DNA from: Erythrophleum ivorense
Lineage: Eukaryota > Streptophyta > Magnoliopsida > Fabales > Fabaceae
NCBI GenBank assembly: GCA_026724425.1
Contig: JAIUCV010000397.1
Coordinates: 558,001 to 622,000 of the forward strand
Direction of reading: 5' to 3'
DNA length: 64,000 nucleotides
This document shows positions 10,731-22,125 of this stretch, one piece after another. The notes under the pieces were generated by a model. The model saw nothing but the letters and a program-made list of their open reading frames with translations. It was not told where the DNA came from and searched no databases. The position numbers were made by a program, and so were the translations under genes. The stretch's first letter is position 1. Every line of letters begins with the position of its first letter.

Positions 10731-11190
10731 AAACATCATTTATATATATTTTGTTCCTCTTTATTTGAGCATTTTAATGATGAATTATGGTTTAATGGAT
10801 TTTATTAGATAATATTTGAATTTATTAGCTATTTTTACACTTTAAGAACTAATTTGCAAAATTCTTGATTTTTAATGCATAAATTCTTTTAAATAATTTT
10901 GTGAATTTTCCTACTTAATATTTCCATTATTTGTGTAGATTTTTAATGGGCAAATGGAGCTTAAAGGAGGAAATTAATTTGGAGAATTGAAGATTGAAGC
11001 TAGAGCCAATATTTTTAAAGTTAGAAGCTTTATGAGTGCAACATAAAAGTAATGGAATAAATTTCTAAATCTTTTAATGGATTTTTTTTTTTAGAAAATG
11101 AAAGAAAAATGAAAAACAAAAGCTAAATTGGAAACACACACATACAAAAAGGAGGCTTCAAGTTCTCATACACACTTCAAGGATCACTTA
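10731..11190 (+). repeat. Left part of a different LTR (family E, Tat/Athila-like), interrupted
   Basis: It begins near TGATAAACATCATTTATA and contains phrases such as ATGGGCAAATGGAGCTTAAA and GGAGGAAATTAATTTGG, which recall LTRs of Tat/Athila-type gypsy elements. It is cut at 11190 by the minus-strand family B LTR; sequence of similar character (CA-rich, then AT-rich) resumes at 24252. The family assignment is by resemblance only. Confidence 0.4.
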
Positions 11191-12261
11191 TGTCACACCA
11201 TCATATATCATATGTAATAACTTGCTATGTTAGAGAACCTTAACTGCTAATAGATAACCTTCTTGACATGGTCTTAGATTTCATAGTGTAGAATACAAGA
11301 TCTTGTTGACAAGGTCTTGGACTTTGTTGACAAGATATTATCATAACCTTTAAATTGACATGTTTGATGCTACCTCATCGTTAATGTGCTTACTCAACTA
11401 GAAATATCACAAAATAAGCATGGAAATCGGGTTTAAGATCAAGCATCCCAAGTTAGCACAAATACACGATTCCATGCAATTCCATAATTCTACCACTAGT
11501 TTCAAAAATTCATAACCTGAGTTAAAGAACTCCAATAATGCAAATTAGGACTTTCTAGAAAGCTTAAAACATTATCTAACTACTATAAATTCTAGATCCA
11601 AATAAGATCATTTGACCCACAAAAACTAATGGAATAATAACTGGGGTTTGTTTCTCTTACTACTATACTGAGCTCTAATATGAATGCTTTTAGTGGCTAT
11701 GGAAAGCTTATTGTAATATTCGGTTTTCGTTAAACGATAGAAATAAATATGTTTTCAAAGTAAGTCCTCCAAAATGAATTAGTTATGGTCTTAAAAAATT
11801 TGAGTAGCATTCTAGACTCCTAAAAATGAGAATCTCAGGCTTAGATGGAAAAAAAACATAGCTAGAATGAAGAAACAAAATTTAACGAAAGACTTACGAA
11901 ACATAATAGTATTTTCACAATTTTAAATAATTTTTGGAATTCATACAAGAGGACTTTTTAAATGAAAGTGTTAAGTTCTTCAGGGTTCTTAGAAGCCCTG
12001 AAAACTATGGGAAGCCCCTGGACAGTTAAAACCTCTCCGGTGGACATTTTCTAACATCCATGTACTTGAACTTTGATGGATTCATTTGAGAAGCTTTTAA
12101 CTCCGATTTAAGTGATTCCAAAGGCGTTTTACTAAATTAGAAACCTAAATTTTATAATGGAAAAGACAGTTCTAAAAAAGGAGCTAAAATGAATTAGAAA
12201 TGAAAATACCAAAAACAAATGGCAAAATAGAAAATTTTAAAATTTCTTCCTTCCTCCCACC

Positions 12262-12270
12262 TATATATAA
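12262..12270 (+). promoter_or_regulatory. TATA box of LTR B1
   Basis: TATATATAA lies about 550 bp into the LTR. The same motif sits at the equivalent place in the copies at 46257 and 53268, so the U3 region of family B is probably about 580 bp. Confidence 0.6.
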
Positions 12271-14474
12271 GTGGTGCCCCACCTCCTCATTCATTCAGCT
12301 CATTTTGGTTCTGCCCTAAACTAGAAGAGAAACCCTAAGGGAGAGGTGCACAAGAGGAAAAAGAAGAGAAGGAGAAATACAAGGTGAAAGGTATGTAAAT
12401 TCTTGGTTTTTCATGCTTTTTCTTAGCCAATCTCTTGTCCTCCTTTTCTCTCTTCTTTCCCATGGTTTTCTTAAGGTTTTTGGATCTATTTTGGGGAAAG
12501 AACAGGTGAGGAAGCTAAGGAAGATGAAGAACAAGCAAGAAGAACTAAGGAAATCAATGTATTTTGCTATTCTTTCACTTGATCTCCCTCGTCCCTTCTC
12601 TTGTGAGCATTTCGATCTACATATGGCCAGCCCTAAGGAGTTGAGTTTTCAACTAAACCAAGGATGAATCTTAGGAATTTGAGGGAGAAGAACAAAAATA
12701 TGCAAAGAAAAAAACAAATTAGCCATGGAAATTCAAGATAGCAAATCTAAGGTTTTAAGTGTTCCTTGTAAAATCTGATTTGATACCTTAATCCTATACC
12801 TAAATAATTATTGGAATGAGCTCCGAAGATCTCTAGAAGTCTCCCCATGTGCCTCCTCCATCAAGAAAACAAAGCAAAGTCTATGAATGCAATTATGCTT
12901 CATTGTCTCGGGCAAGAAGGGTTAGCATATCTAGGGAGAGTTTTAAATTTTTTCAAGCCCATTTTTGAGTCATATATGACGAATGAAAATGAGAAAAAAC
13001 CTTGGGAAAAATTTAGGAGGCTTAGAGAATGAATTGGTGTCTTAAGTTCCATAATATGACCTAAAAAAGAAACATGTAGTTAAGCTCTTTATTTTACTTG
13101 TGTGATGACTCCAAGAGGCTTAAAAGGAGTCAAAACTCATATATGAAAGGAACGAATAGACCCTAGAATTTATTTGATGGATATTATTTCATTAGGTGTG
13201 TTCTTGGAACCATAAAAGGGTTTATAAACTAAGTTAGGGTTCAGGGAAGATATGTAGCTTTAGAATTAATTCCATGAACCTAATTGGCTCCTATAAATTG
13301 TGTTTAGACTAAGAGAAACCAACCCCACACGTTTGTGTGTGTGAGGTTGAGGAAGGGAGAGCAGCTTCAAGAAGAAAAGTGTGTGGTTGCATCCAAGGTA
13401 GTTCACTCCTCCTTCTCTCATGCATGAATTTAAGCTTGACTTGTCTTTGAATGTGTGTTTTAAGCTATGAAAAATGTTCTAGTATGAGCTCTTATTCCAT
13501 GGTACCATAATGATGCATTATGTTTTCAATTGATGTTTGTTATGTTTGCTTGGGTGTGCTTGAGTGTGGTGAAGTCAAGAACCCTTAGCCATGGTGAAGA
13601 TGAGCCAAAAACCCTTAGAATTGGTTGAGACAAAGTAAAGAGTCTCCCAAGAGTAAGGTTAAGTCAAAAACCTCTTAAAGAAATGGGTGAGGCAAGTCCA
13701 AAATTACCAAGTGAATGAGTGACACTAATATACTTACTTAGCAAGCCTATGGATGCCTTGTATGACTTACTCACATGCTAAGATTGCTTCTTAAATGTTC
13801 ATGTTATGTAATATACCCATGCATGCATTTGTAAGACATGGTTTGCATACTTTATGTATGGTTAAAATGGGAGATGAGCTATTGAAATTCTTTGAATCTC
13901 ATTTCCTCCTCTCTAATGTTCTAACATGCTAGGTGAACTAAGAGAATAAGAAAATAGGAGCCAACTACTTGAAAGATGAGAGCATGACATCAAAGTGCAT
14001 GGATTTTGTTTCTTTAAGGCTATATGAGTGGAAAATATTGTAATCTATTGTTTTATATGTCCTATGATGTTATGAACATGTATAATTATGCTAATTTATC
14101 ATGTACAAATAAGATTTAAGGTTATATGTATGGGAATGTACATCTTGGACATGGAATGACAAAACTAACATTAGGTAAATGTGTGTATGGCATAGGGTGA
14201 GAGTGTGAGTTTCCAAATTCTAGGTTTGTGCACCTTTGAGGCAAGTTTAAAATGTCATTTTGGTGCAATCCCATGTGCTCAAGTGGCCACACAAGCGTAG
14301 GAAGCAAATTTGGACACCTTGATGCTTGTAAAGACCATGAAATTGACCAAACCGGAACCCTATGGCACAAACTGACCAAATGGATGAATTTTTTCATGAA
14401 ATTTTGCAGACATATAAGGCTCATTGAGAGCTTTCTAGAGAGCTAAAGTATAGAAAAATTGGAGCTCAAAAAAA

Positions 14475-15090
14475 TTAATTATGAATTTTCAAAATTGGAA
14501 AATTTTCTGGTTTTGGTTCAGTGTACTGTTCATATGGTCAGTTTTATGTTTTGTGTCATTTGATGGTCAAATGGTGTCCAATGCTTGTGAAATTTTACAA
14601 GAATAACTAGAGGTTCAATTTCTATGGCTACCAAGATTACCTCATTTGGAGGTTTGAGTAGAGAGTTATAAATTTTTGAAGTTTCATATTAATACCAGTA
14701 ATACCCCTGTATCTCCAATATTGTTCCATCATAATTCAGTTCCTAAATGGACTTGGCATGATCTGAATATTTTTTTTCCTTAAATTTAACATCTGTAGCT
14801 TCTTAGATTGAATAAATTTTCATGATTTGGATTTTTGTAGAATTAGTTATGAATTTTCAAAGTTTATAACAGTAAGATGTGATAGTGGCCCAGGTAATTG
14901 CGACTTGGAGTGCTTTTTGAATGTCAAACGCCTTCTGCTTAGTGTTTCATGACCTAGATATATTTTTAACATAGAGTAGACCTTTATAGCTTCTACAATG
15001 ATAAACAATGCATGATTTTGATTTTTCTAGAATTAGTTATGATTTTTCAAAATTTGTGACAGAAAAAGAAAAATTCTGGCCGCGGTTGTA
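14475..15090 (+). repeat. Degenerate array, about 180-190 bp spacing, in LTR B1
   Basis: An anchor resembling ATGAATTTTCAAA recurs at about 14481, 14668, 14849 and 15039 (spacings 187, 181, 190). The bases before the anchor are also alike between units: the GATTTGGATTTTTGTAG and GATTTTGATTTTTCTAG phrases, preceded by similar (A/G)ACCT...TGTAGCTT blocks. This indicates an old tandem duplication series rather than chance. The same spacing occurs in other family B and C LTRs. Confidence 0.6.
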
Positions 15091-16220
15091 ACTATGAATT
15101 TTATGTGTTTCTTGTACTTGGACGAGCTCTAAGCCACTTTTGGTGATGGAATTGAGTTGTATCTATGTAATTAAATATAATAATATGATACATGAGCTTA
15201 CATGGTCCACAAGACATCAAATGAGAATTTTATATATAGTACAACGCAAATAAATTCATTATTTTAATACTATTTTTCTTACTCCTTCATGAAATGCATA
15301 ATATGAAACATGGAAGTAACATGAAATAAGTTAGAAAGTTATGGTGTTACAATTATGATGCCAACTACATGTCTATAAAATTTCATGAGTATTGGACTTC
15401 ATTTGGCCCTTCAAAGATACCGAAAACTAGATTGTTTAGAAGATCAGTACTATGACAGTTTTTGTATAATTTTAGCCAAATTTGAAAAATTATAAAATAT
15501 TTTACAGAGATCCAAAAATTATGATCTTTGGCTCTGTGAAACACTCTCAATGAGATCTATATGGTTTCTAAATTTCATGCCAAAAATCGTTCATTTGGTC
15601 TTAGTTTTAGTTCAAGGGCAAAATATAACTTAAAATAGTAACTATATGGCTCCAAATGGTATCAAATGGCCTCCTAGATGAACCATGACCATTTGAATAT
15701 GTCCAAAAGTTTAAATATAGTATATAGAAGCATTATAACAAGTTCAAATCCTCGTAGAACTTAAAATCATCATCCTACATGCTTTTATGCATAAGTACAC
15801 CATAGTTCAAGGATGTCAAAATCATGCATTCTCATACATTTGGCTCCAAATTCATTACATATGGCATATCCAGATACTTTTGCATATGCTTAAAGGTTTA
15901 TATCTCATATATAACTTATACATACATACTTTGAGATTAATTTACATAAAAAACTATACTATTATCAAAGTATTACAAATTGTGTTTCTTAGCTCTCATT
16001 CTTTGCTCCATGAGCTTCACCTAGACAAAGTTATATGGGAAGTGGGAGAGAGTGAGATTCAAAAAATCCTAATACCTTTTTTACCCTTTCAGGTAGGCAT
16101 AAATGGCATATTATCATGTCAAAGAACACAAGCGTGGATTAAAAGCTTCCAAGAATCAAACATAAACATGTTTTCAAGATCACATAAACATGTTAAGATC
16201 AAAATTAAGCTCTAGGGGTT

Positions 16221-16405
16221 TTTGGTTTAGCCTCACCAAACTATTTAGGACATTTGAATTAGCCTCACCCACTTTTTAAGAACTTTTGACTTAGACTCAC
16301 TCATTTCAAGAGACTTTTAGTCTTGTCTCATCCATTCTTAAGGACTTTTAGTTTCACCTCACTCATTCTAAGAGACTTTTTGGCATCACCTCACCCATCA
16401 AGAGC
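16221..16405 (-). repeat. Minisatellite (about 31-bp unit) in the minus-strand family B LTR
   Basis: Repeats of a unit that on the minus strand reads roughly GGGTGAGG...CCAAAAGTC. On the plus strand these appear as recurring CCTCACCCA and GACTTTT blocks about every 31-35 bases. It is equivalent to the better kept array at 33885-34039. Confidence 0.65.
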
Positions 16406-19400
16406 AAAGTCACATTCAAAATATAATTCAAGAAGTATAATGGTACCATAACATCAATCTAATAGTTAGAGGCATATTTCATGATTTAAACATCCATACA
16501 AGTATTCAATGACAATTAAACAACCAAGAAATACATAGAAGAACGGATGGAGAGCTACTTTGGTTCAAGAAGCACAACTTTCCTTTGATTTCTTTGGGAT
16601 CTTGGTTTAGCCTCACACACACACTTAGAGGAGGCTTGATTTTCTTGGCCTAAACACATCAAACAAGACAAAATCACATGAATGGAATCATCTCTAGTCT
16701 CGCATAAACTCTATACAAGCTATTTCTAGTTTTTGCCGTGCTTATGGTTCCATACAAGTTCATAATGAAGCAACTCACATAACTCATGATCTTGGCTCTA
16801 ATTTCTTATTCAATATAAGTCACATGACTCTATTTAAACTCATTAGAATCATTATAAGTTCAATTCAAGGAGCCTAGTATCAAGTTGCCTTTTTATGCAT
16901 AAAGGAACCTAAACTTCCAACTTTCAAAATATGATTTCTAAATTCACACCAATAGTTCCTTTGGTATTTATTATTCATTTCTAGGTCATTTCTATCCTTG
17001 GAATCAAAGGAAACTCTCCCTAGGTACCATCTTCCCTCTTTGGACAAGACATAGAACATATTGAGAGCCTATAGGGTTTTGTTGGTTTTCATAAGGAATT
17101 TTCCACTTGTGAAGCTTCCTAGATGTCTTAAGAACTCAAACATACTCTTATATAAGTTAAATTACCCTTTGAAAGTTTCATAAATTCTTAGGTGCAACTA
17201 AAACCCTAACTTTCATAACTTAATTTCTAAAGCTTTTCTTTTGGTTCCAATTGCATATTATTATTCCTTATACTCCAAAATCCCAAATCCTATCAAGTTT
17301 GGATCAAACAAAACTCCCTACACATGATCCTTCTTCTGGCCGAGGAAGAAAAGCCAAGAAGAAGAAATTTCTCATAGTAAAGCTTACCTACTTTTCTAGC
17401 TTTTTAAGAAAACAAGCTTTCAAAAGTTCTTCCAAACTCTCTCTTTCCTCTACTAAGCCAACCATAAAGCATGTCCAATTAAGTTACCAAAACCATGAGA
17501 AGAGAGAGGAGAAAGAGGAGAAGAAGTTTAATGAAAGGAAAAGCATGAAACAGAGACAATTTCTTACACTTTTTAGGCTTAGTTTCCTCCTTTTTTGCTC
17601 CTTCTTTGGTGTGCCACTTAGGGTTAGTTCTAGTTGTATTCTAGAGTGAAAATGAGTTGGTTAAGATGGGAGGCAGAAATGAGACATTATTTAAAAGGTG
17701 GAGGACCATTATAACAATTTCCAAAATTTCAACTATATTCTTAAATTTTTTTTCTTTGTTTGAGCTAATTTCATATCTTTTTTTAGTACTATTTTTTCAA
17801 TCATAAAATTTAGGTTATCTAATTCATAAAATGCCTTTGGTTTCATCCAAATTGGATTTAAAACCATATTAAATGATTTGGTCAAAGTTTTAGTCAATTG
17901 TTACTCTCAAACATAAATAAAAAGGGTTTTGACCATTCTAGGGGTTTCTATGATTTTTAGGGTGTAACACCCGGTATGTTGTAAAAATATTGAAACAAGC
18001 CAGTTTGAAAAGCAAGCTCCTTGAGATGAGTAATTCAAGGCCAAATAAAATTTGAATAAAATTTTAAATAATAAAAAATGAGGATTTGAGCATTGAGTTG
18101 CCCAGAAACCAAGGTCGAAGTAATTTAAAAAATTTGTTGAAAGGCCAATGGCATTTTTGTAAATAAGTGTAATTTTAAGAAAGCATTTTGGAGGGATTTT
18201 TAAATGGAAATTTTGAGTTTCCTAGGGTTCTCAAAGGCCCCAAAAGCCATGGGAAGTCTCGAGACTAGTAAAGCCCCTTCGGTGTACTCTTTCCGACATC
18301 AGTTGACCCAAATTTGATTGGTTCGTTCGGGAAAGTTTTAGCTTTGATTTGAGTGATTCCAAAGGCATTTTTACTAAATTGGAAACCTAAATTTTATAAT
18401 GAAAAAGACGGTTTTCAAAAGGGAGTTAAAATGAAAGAGAAACAGAAATGCTATTCCAAAAGGGCAAAATTAGAATTAAAGTGTTAAAGGAAGCTTCCAA
18501 AAGGGGTCCTTATATGCCACATTCTTTCTCTCCTCTCTAAGACTGACTTAATTATGCCAAAAATGAGAGGAGAAGCTTCCCTTCTTAGGCGCACAAGAGG
18601 AGGAAGATTTTGGAGGAAGAAATTTAAGAAAAAGGTAAAAATCTTTAAGAAATTCCATATCCTTCCTTCTTGAAACTTGCTCCTCTCCTCTCAAGCTTTC
18701 TTTCTATGGTTTTAATGAAGATTTTGGTACTATTTTGGGGGCAGAACAGGGAGAGAAATTTTGAAAATTTAGGGAGCAAGCCAACCAAGTGGAAGAACAA
18801 GCCAAAGGAACCAAGAAAACAAGGTAAATTCTCCATCCTTTGGTAGCCTTTTCTTCCCCCTCACCCTTGTCCATTTCGTCCAGCCAAGAGCCCAATCTTT
18901 AAGGGCTGTGTTCTATCTAATTCATGGAGGGATTAGAGGTTTTAGATGGCAAGGATTAAGAATGAACTAATAGAATCAAGAAAGAGGCATTAGGAAACAA
19001 GATGGAACCATTAGGGATCCAAATGCTCCCTTGCAAATCTGATTTAACATGAATGTTCTTAAGGTTAAATGAATGTTTAAATGTACTCCTAAGATCCCTA
19101 AGAGGTCCCCCATATGCCTTTTCCTCCATGAAAACAAACAAAACCCCATGGAAAGTCATGAACCTAGAAGTTGAAAAAATGTAGAGCACTTAAGGGAATT
19201 GTAAAAATTGATTTAATCCATAAGTTTCTTTGGCTATTTAAGTGTTTCCTTGAACCCCTACAACTCTTCACAACCTCCCTAAATGGTTCCCCCATCAAGG
19301 AAAAATCAAGAAACCATTAAATCCCATTTATGCTCTAGGTTTTGGCCAAGTAGGGATGGCATAGTTAGGGAGAGTTTTAAATTTTTTCAAGCCCATTTTT

Positions 19401-19943
19401 GAGTCATATATGTTGAATGAATGTGAGGGAAAGCCTTGGAAAAAATTTAGGAAGCTTAGATAATGAGTTGGTGCTTTAGGTTCTATATTGTGACCTAAAA
19501 AAGCAACATGATGTTAGGCCCTTTGTTTTAATGATATGATGACTTCAAGAGACTTAAAAGGAGTCAAGAATTATATTTGAAAGTAAATAATGAGGCCTAG
19601 AAATTATTTGAGGGATGTTGCTTCATTAGGTGCCATTATGGACCATAATGGAACCTATAGAGCAATCTAATGTTTCACTAAGTTATGTAGTCTTAGAATA
19701 TGTTTCATGAATTTAATTGACTCCCATAAATTATATTTAGGTCAAGAGAAACCATCTCCACCAATTTGTGGGTGTGTGGCTGAAAGAGGAGGCTTAAATC
19801 CTAAAGGAAAATTGTATGGTTATACATAAGGTAGCTCTCTCTATCTTCTTTCATGCATAGATGTGTATTTAGCTTGTTTTAGAATGTGTGTATGTGTATT
19901 TTCAAACTATGAAAAGTATGCTAGCATGCCTTTATATGCCATG

Positions 19944-22125
19944 TGTAACAACCAGAAAAGGAATGAGAGAAAAATGAGAAAAGAGGAAGCTGGGAAATTT
20001 TCAGAGAGCTGAAAATTTTCTAAGTCTTCTCACCATAGCGAGAAATAGAGTCGCCATAGCGAGAATGCCTCCTCGCAATAGCGAAGATGTTCCTAGCTGT
20101 AGCGAGTGCGACATTCCATACAGAAACCAGGGAGTCAGAGGTCTGGAACAGGCCGAGCTCGCCATAGCGATGCCATAGCGAAGGCAAAAGTCTAGAACTT
20201 GCACGAGCTCGCCGTAGCGAGGATGATGATTCGCTATAGCGAGAGCGGTCCAGAAAAAGCGTGAAAAGAGAGATTTGACTTTTTAAAAGAGTCTAAACTC
20301 TTCCTTTCTCTCAGAACCGACTTGAGCTTCGACCAAGGAGAGAGAAAGAGCTGAGGAGAGAGAGAGAGACCTAGAGAACCAAGGAGATCAAGCAAAGAGG
20401 TGAGTAATCTTTAGATTTCCCTAGCTTTTCTCCTTAGCTTGTTGTCTCCTCCTTTTTGCTTTCTCTTTCTACGGTTTTAGAAGTTGTTTTGGGTTAGGTT
20501 TAGAAGAGGGAAGTGGGAAAACTACTCTAGAAGGAGGGTAGAACGCATTTACCTTCATTTCTTCTTCCATGCTTTCTTCTTTGAGGGCTTGAGAGAGGAA
20601 AGAAAATGAGTAGAGTTCTAGAGAGAGAATCCCTAGATCTGTAAGGGTAGTGAGGGTTTAATTTGATGAAGAGTCTCTTTTAGCTTTGTGAGAGGTATTT
20701 AAACTATGAGAGAGTAATTGGTGCTCTTTGTTCTGCCTAGGCTCAAAGGAAGAAACTCCACCTTGTTGTGAGTGTGAAATCAAGGAGGAAGAGGAGAAAT
20801 TGAAAGGGAAGACTTGTGTGATCTGAGAAGGTAGCTCTCTACTCTGTTCTTGTTGCATTCTTGGATGTGTAATAGTCATTGTATGTTGTATATGTGCTTG
20901 TATGATGAGATATGCCATTGATTTTTGCCTTGATGTATCGGTACCAATATGCGTATGTAGAATGATGTATTCTCTTCCATAGCCTAGTGAAATTGGAATG
21001 TATGGTGATTTGGATTACTTAGATAATGCATATATGTTATGTTTGTACTTTTAAATTTGCCCAATAGAGGTTAGAGCATGTGGGAGGTCATTTAGACCCA
21101 TTTTGAACCCCATGTGGTGCCAAAATTGCCATTTGGGTGAGCTCCGTCAAAGTATGACCGGATGAGCTCTTCTTGTTATGGAATTTGGCATGCCTCTAGA
21201 GCCTATTGAGAGCTTCTTGAGAAGCTAGAGTGGGTAATATTCAGAGGTCTAGAGAATATTTGGTGAATTGTTGAAATTGGGAAATTTCAATGGTTTGGTC
21301 ATGGTACTGTACATTGGGTCCGAAAATGAAACCATGTCATCCATAGACCAAATGATGTCCAAATGTCATGAAACTTTAGGACCATAAACTAGATATCCAC
21401 AGTGACCTATACCAACTGGAATCACCTTAATTGGAGGTCTGTAGAGAGAGAAACGATTTACTGAAGTTCTGTATCAGCATCAGGGAAGTTTCTGACCTTT
21501 GTTATTGTTTTATCGGGTTTCGAGGTCTTAGAACTCCTAAACTGATCTGGACTTATTTTTTTCCTATATTTCACATCTGTAGCTTTCCAAATTGGTATAG
21601 TTTGCCCTGATTGGATTTTTTTGGATTTAATTACGAATTTCCGAAGTTCATGACAGTAAACTGCACCAGTATCAGGGACAGCTGGACATCTGTTCCTTTT
21701 TCGATGTCAATGAGGGTCTAAACGTTGAGATTGAGGCTGGGAGTTATTTTTATGTGAATTTAACATCCCAATATTTCCAGAGAACTATGATTTGCTTGAT
21801 TCGCATTTTTCTAGAATTAGTTGTGATTTTCCAAAGTTGGAGCCAGAAATATGGTTTATGGGCCCGATTGAGAAATTGTATTTTTTGAGTTTTTGGCTTC
21901 TTACCCGTGGTTTGTGAGTTGTTTGAGACTATGTACAAGTTGTATAAATGTTGTTTGAGTAGAGAATGTGAATGATGGGTTCACGGGACCCACGAGGCAA
22001 AATACGACCAGTTAAACCCCGATTTTAAGTAGTAAAATACCACGGTTTCGGTCAGTTTTCTGGGAAATCATATGGAGTCAAGCCTAGAGGGAGATAAACT
22101 AGAGTGTAGTCAGTAAGGTGTTACA
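19944..22125 (+). repeat. Family C-like solo LTR, 2182 bp, perfect TSD CCATG
   Basis: It starts TGTAACAACC and ends AAGGTGTTACA. Perfect CCATG copies lie at 19939-19943 and 22126-22130. Its 5' end carries the TAGCGA palindrome cluster shared with the copies at 28889 and 56398. Unlike those copies it lacks the minisatellite region, so it is a shorter subtype. It is the innermost level of a four-deep nest. Confidence 0.92.
20029..20245 (+). repeat. TAGCGA palindrome cluster in family C LTR
   Basis: Eight or more half or full copies of TCGC(C/T)(A/G)TAGCGA lie within about 215 bp, including a perfect 12-bp palindrome TCGCTATAGCGA at 20231-20242. The cluster is GC-richer than its surroundings and lies about 90-300 bp from the LTR start, upstream of the pyrimidine/purine-rich leader. 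A role in transcription or methylation is inference. Confidence 0.8.

Larger units (their letters stand above)
11712..15351 (+). repeat. Family B solo LTR (B1), nested in the minus-strand LTR
   Basis: It starts TGTAATATTCGG and ends TATGGTGTTACA. The TSD is CTTAT/ATTAT (one mismatch). The uninterrupted counterpart of its insertion site is present at 39405-39480, in another minus-strand family B copy that reads AAGCTTATAATACCAAC across the junction. It holds a TATA box at 12262, a donor-like AAGGTATGT near 12390, a minisatellite-like region at about 13565-13720 and a degenerate array at 14475-15090. Only short chance ORFs occur. Confidence 0.87.

Noticed and set aside
15787..16215. 142-codon plus-strand ORF
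   Set aside because: It lies antisense inside the minus-strand family B LTR, has no recognisable domain and biased AT-rich composition.
20029..20245. CRISPR-like or tandem array of TAGCGA boxes
   Set aside because: The boxes are irregularly spaced short palindromes in a plant LTR; there is no constant repeat-spacer pattern and the context is eukaryotic.
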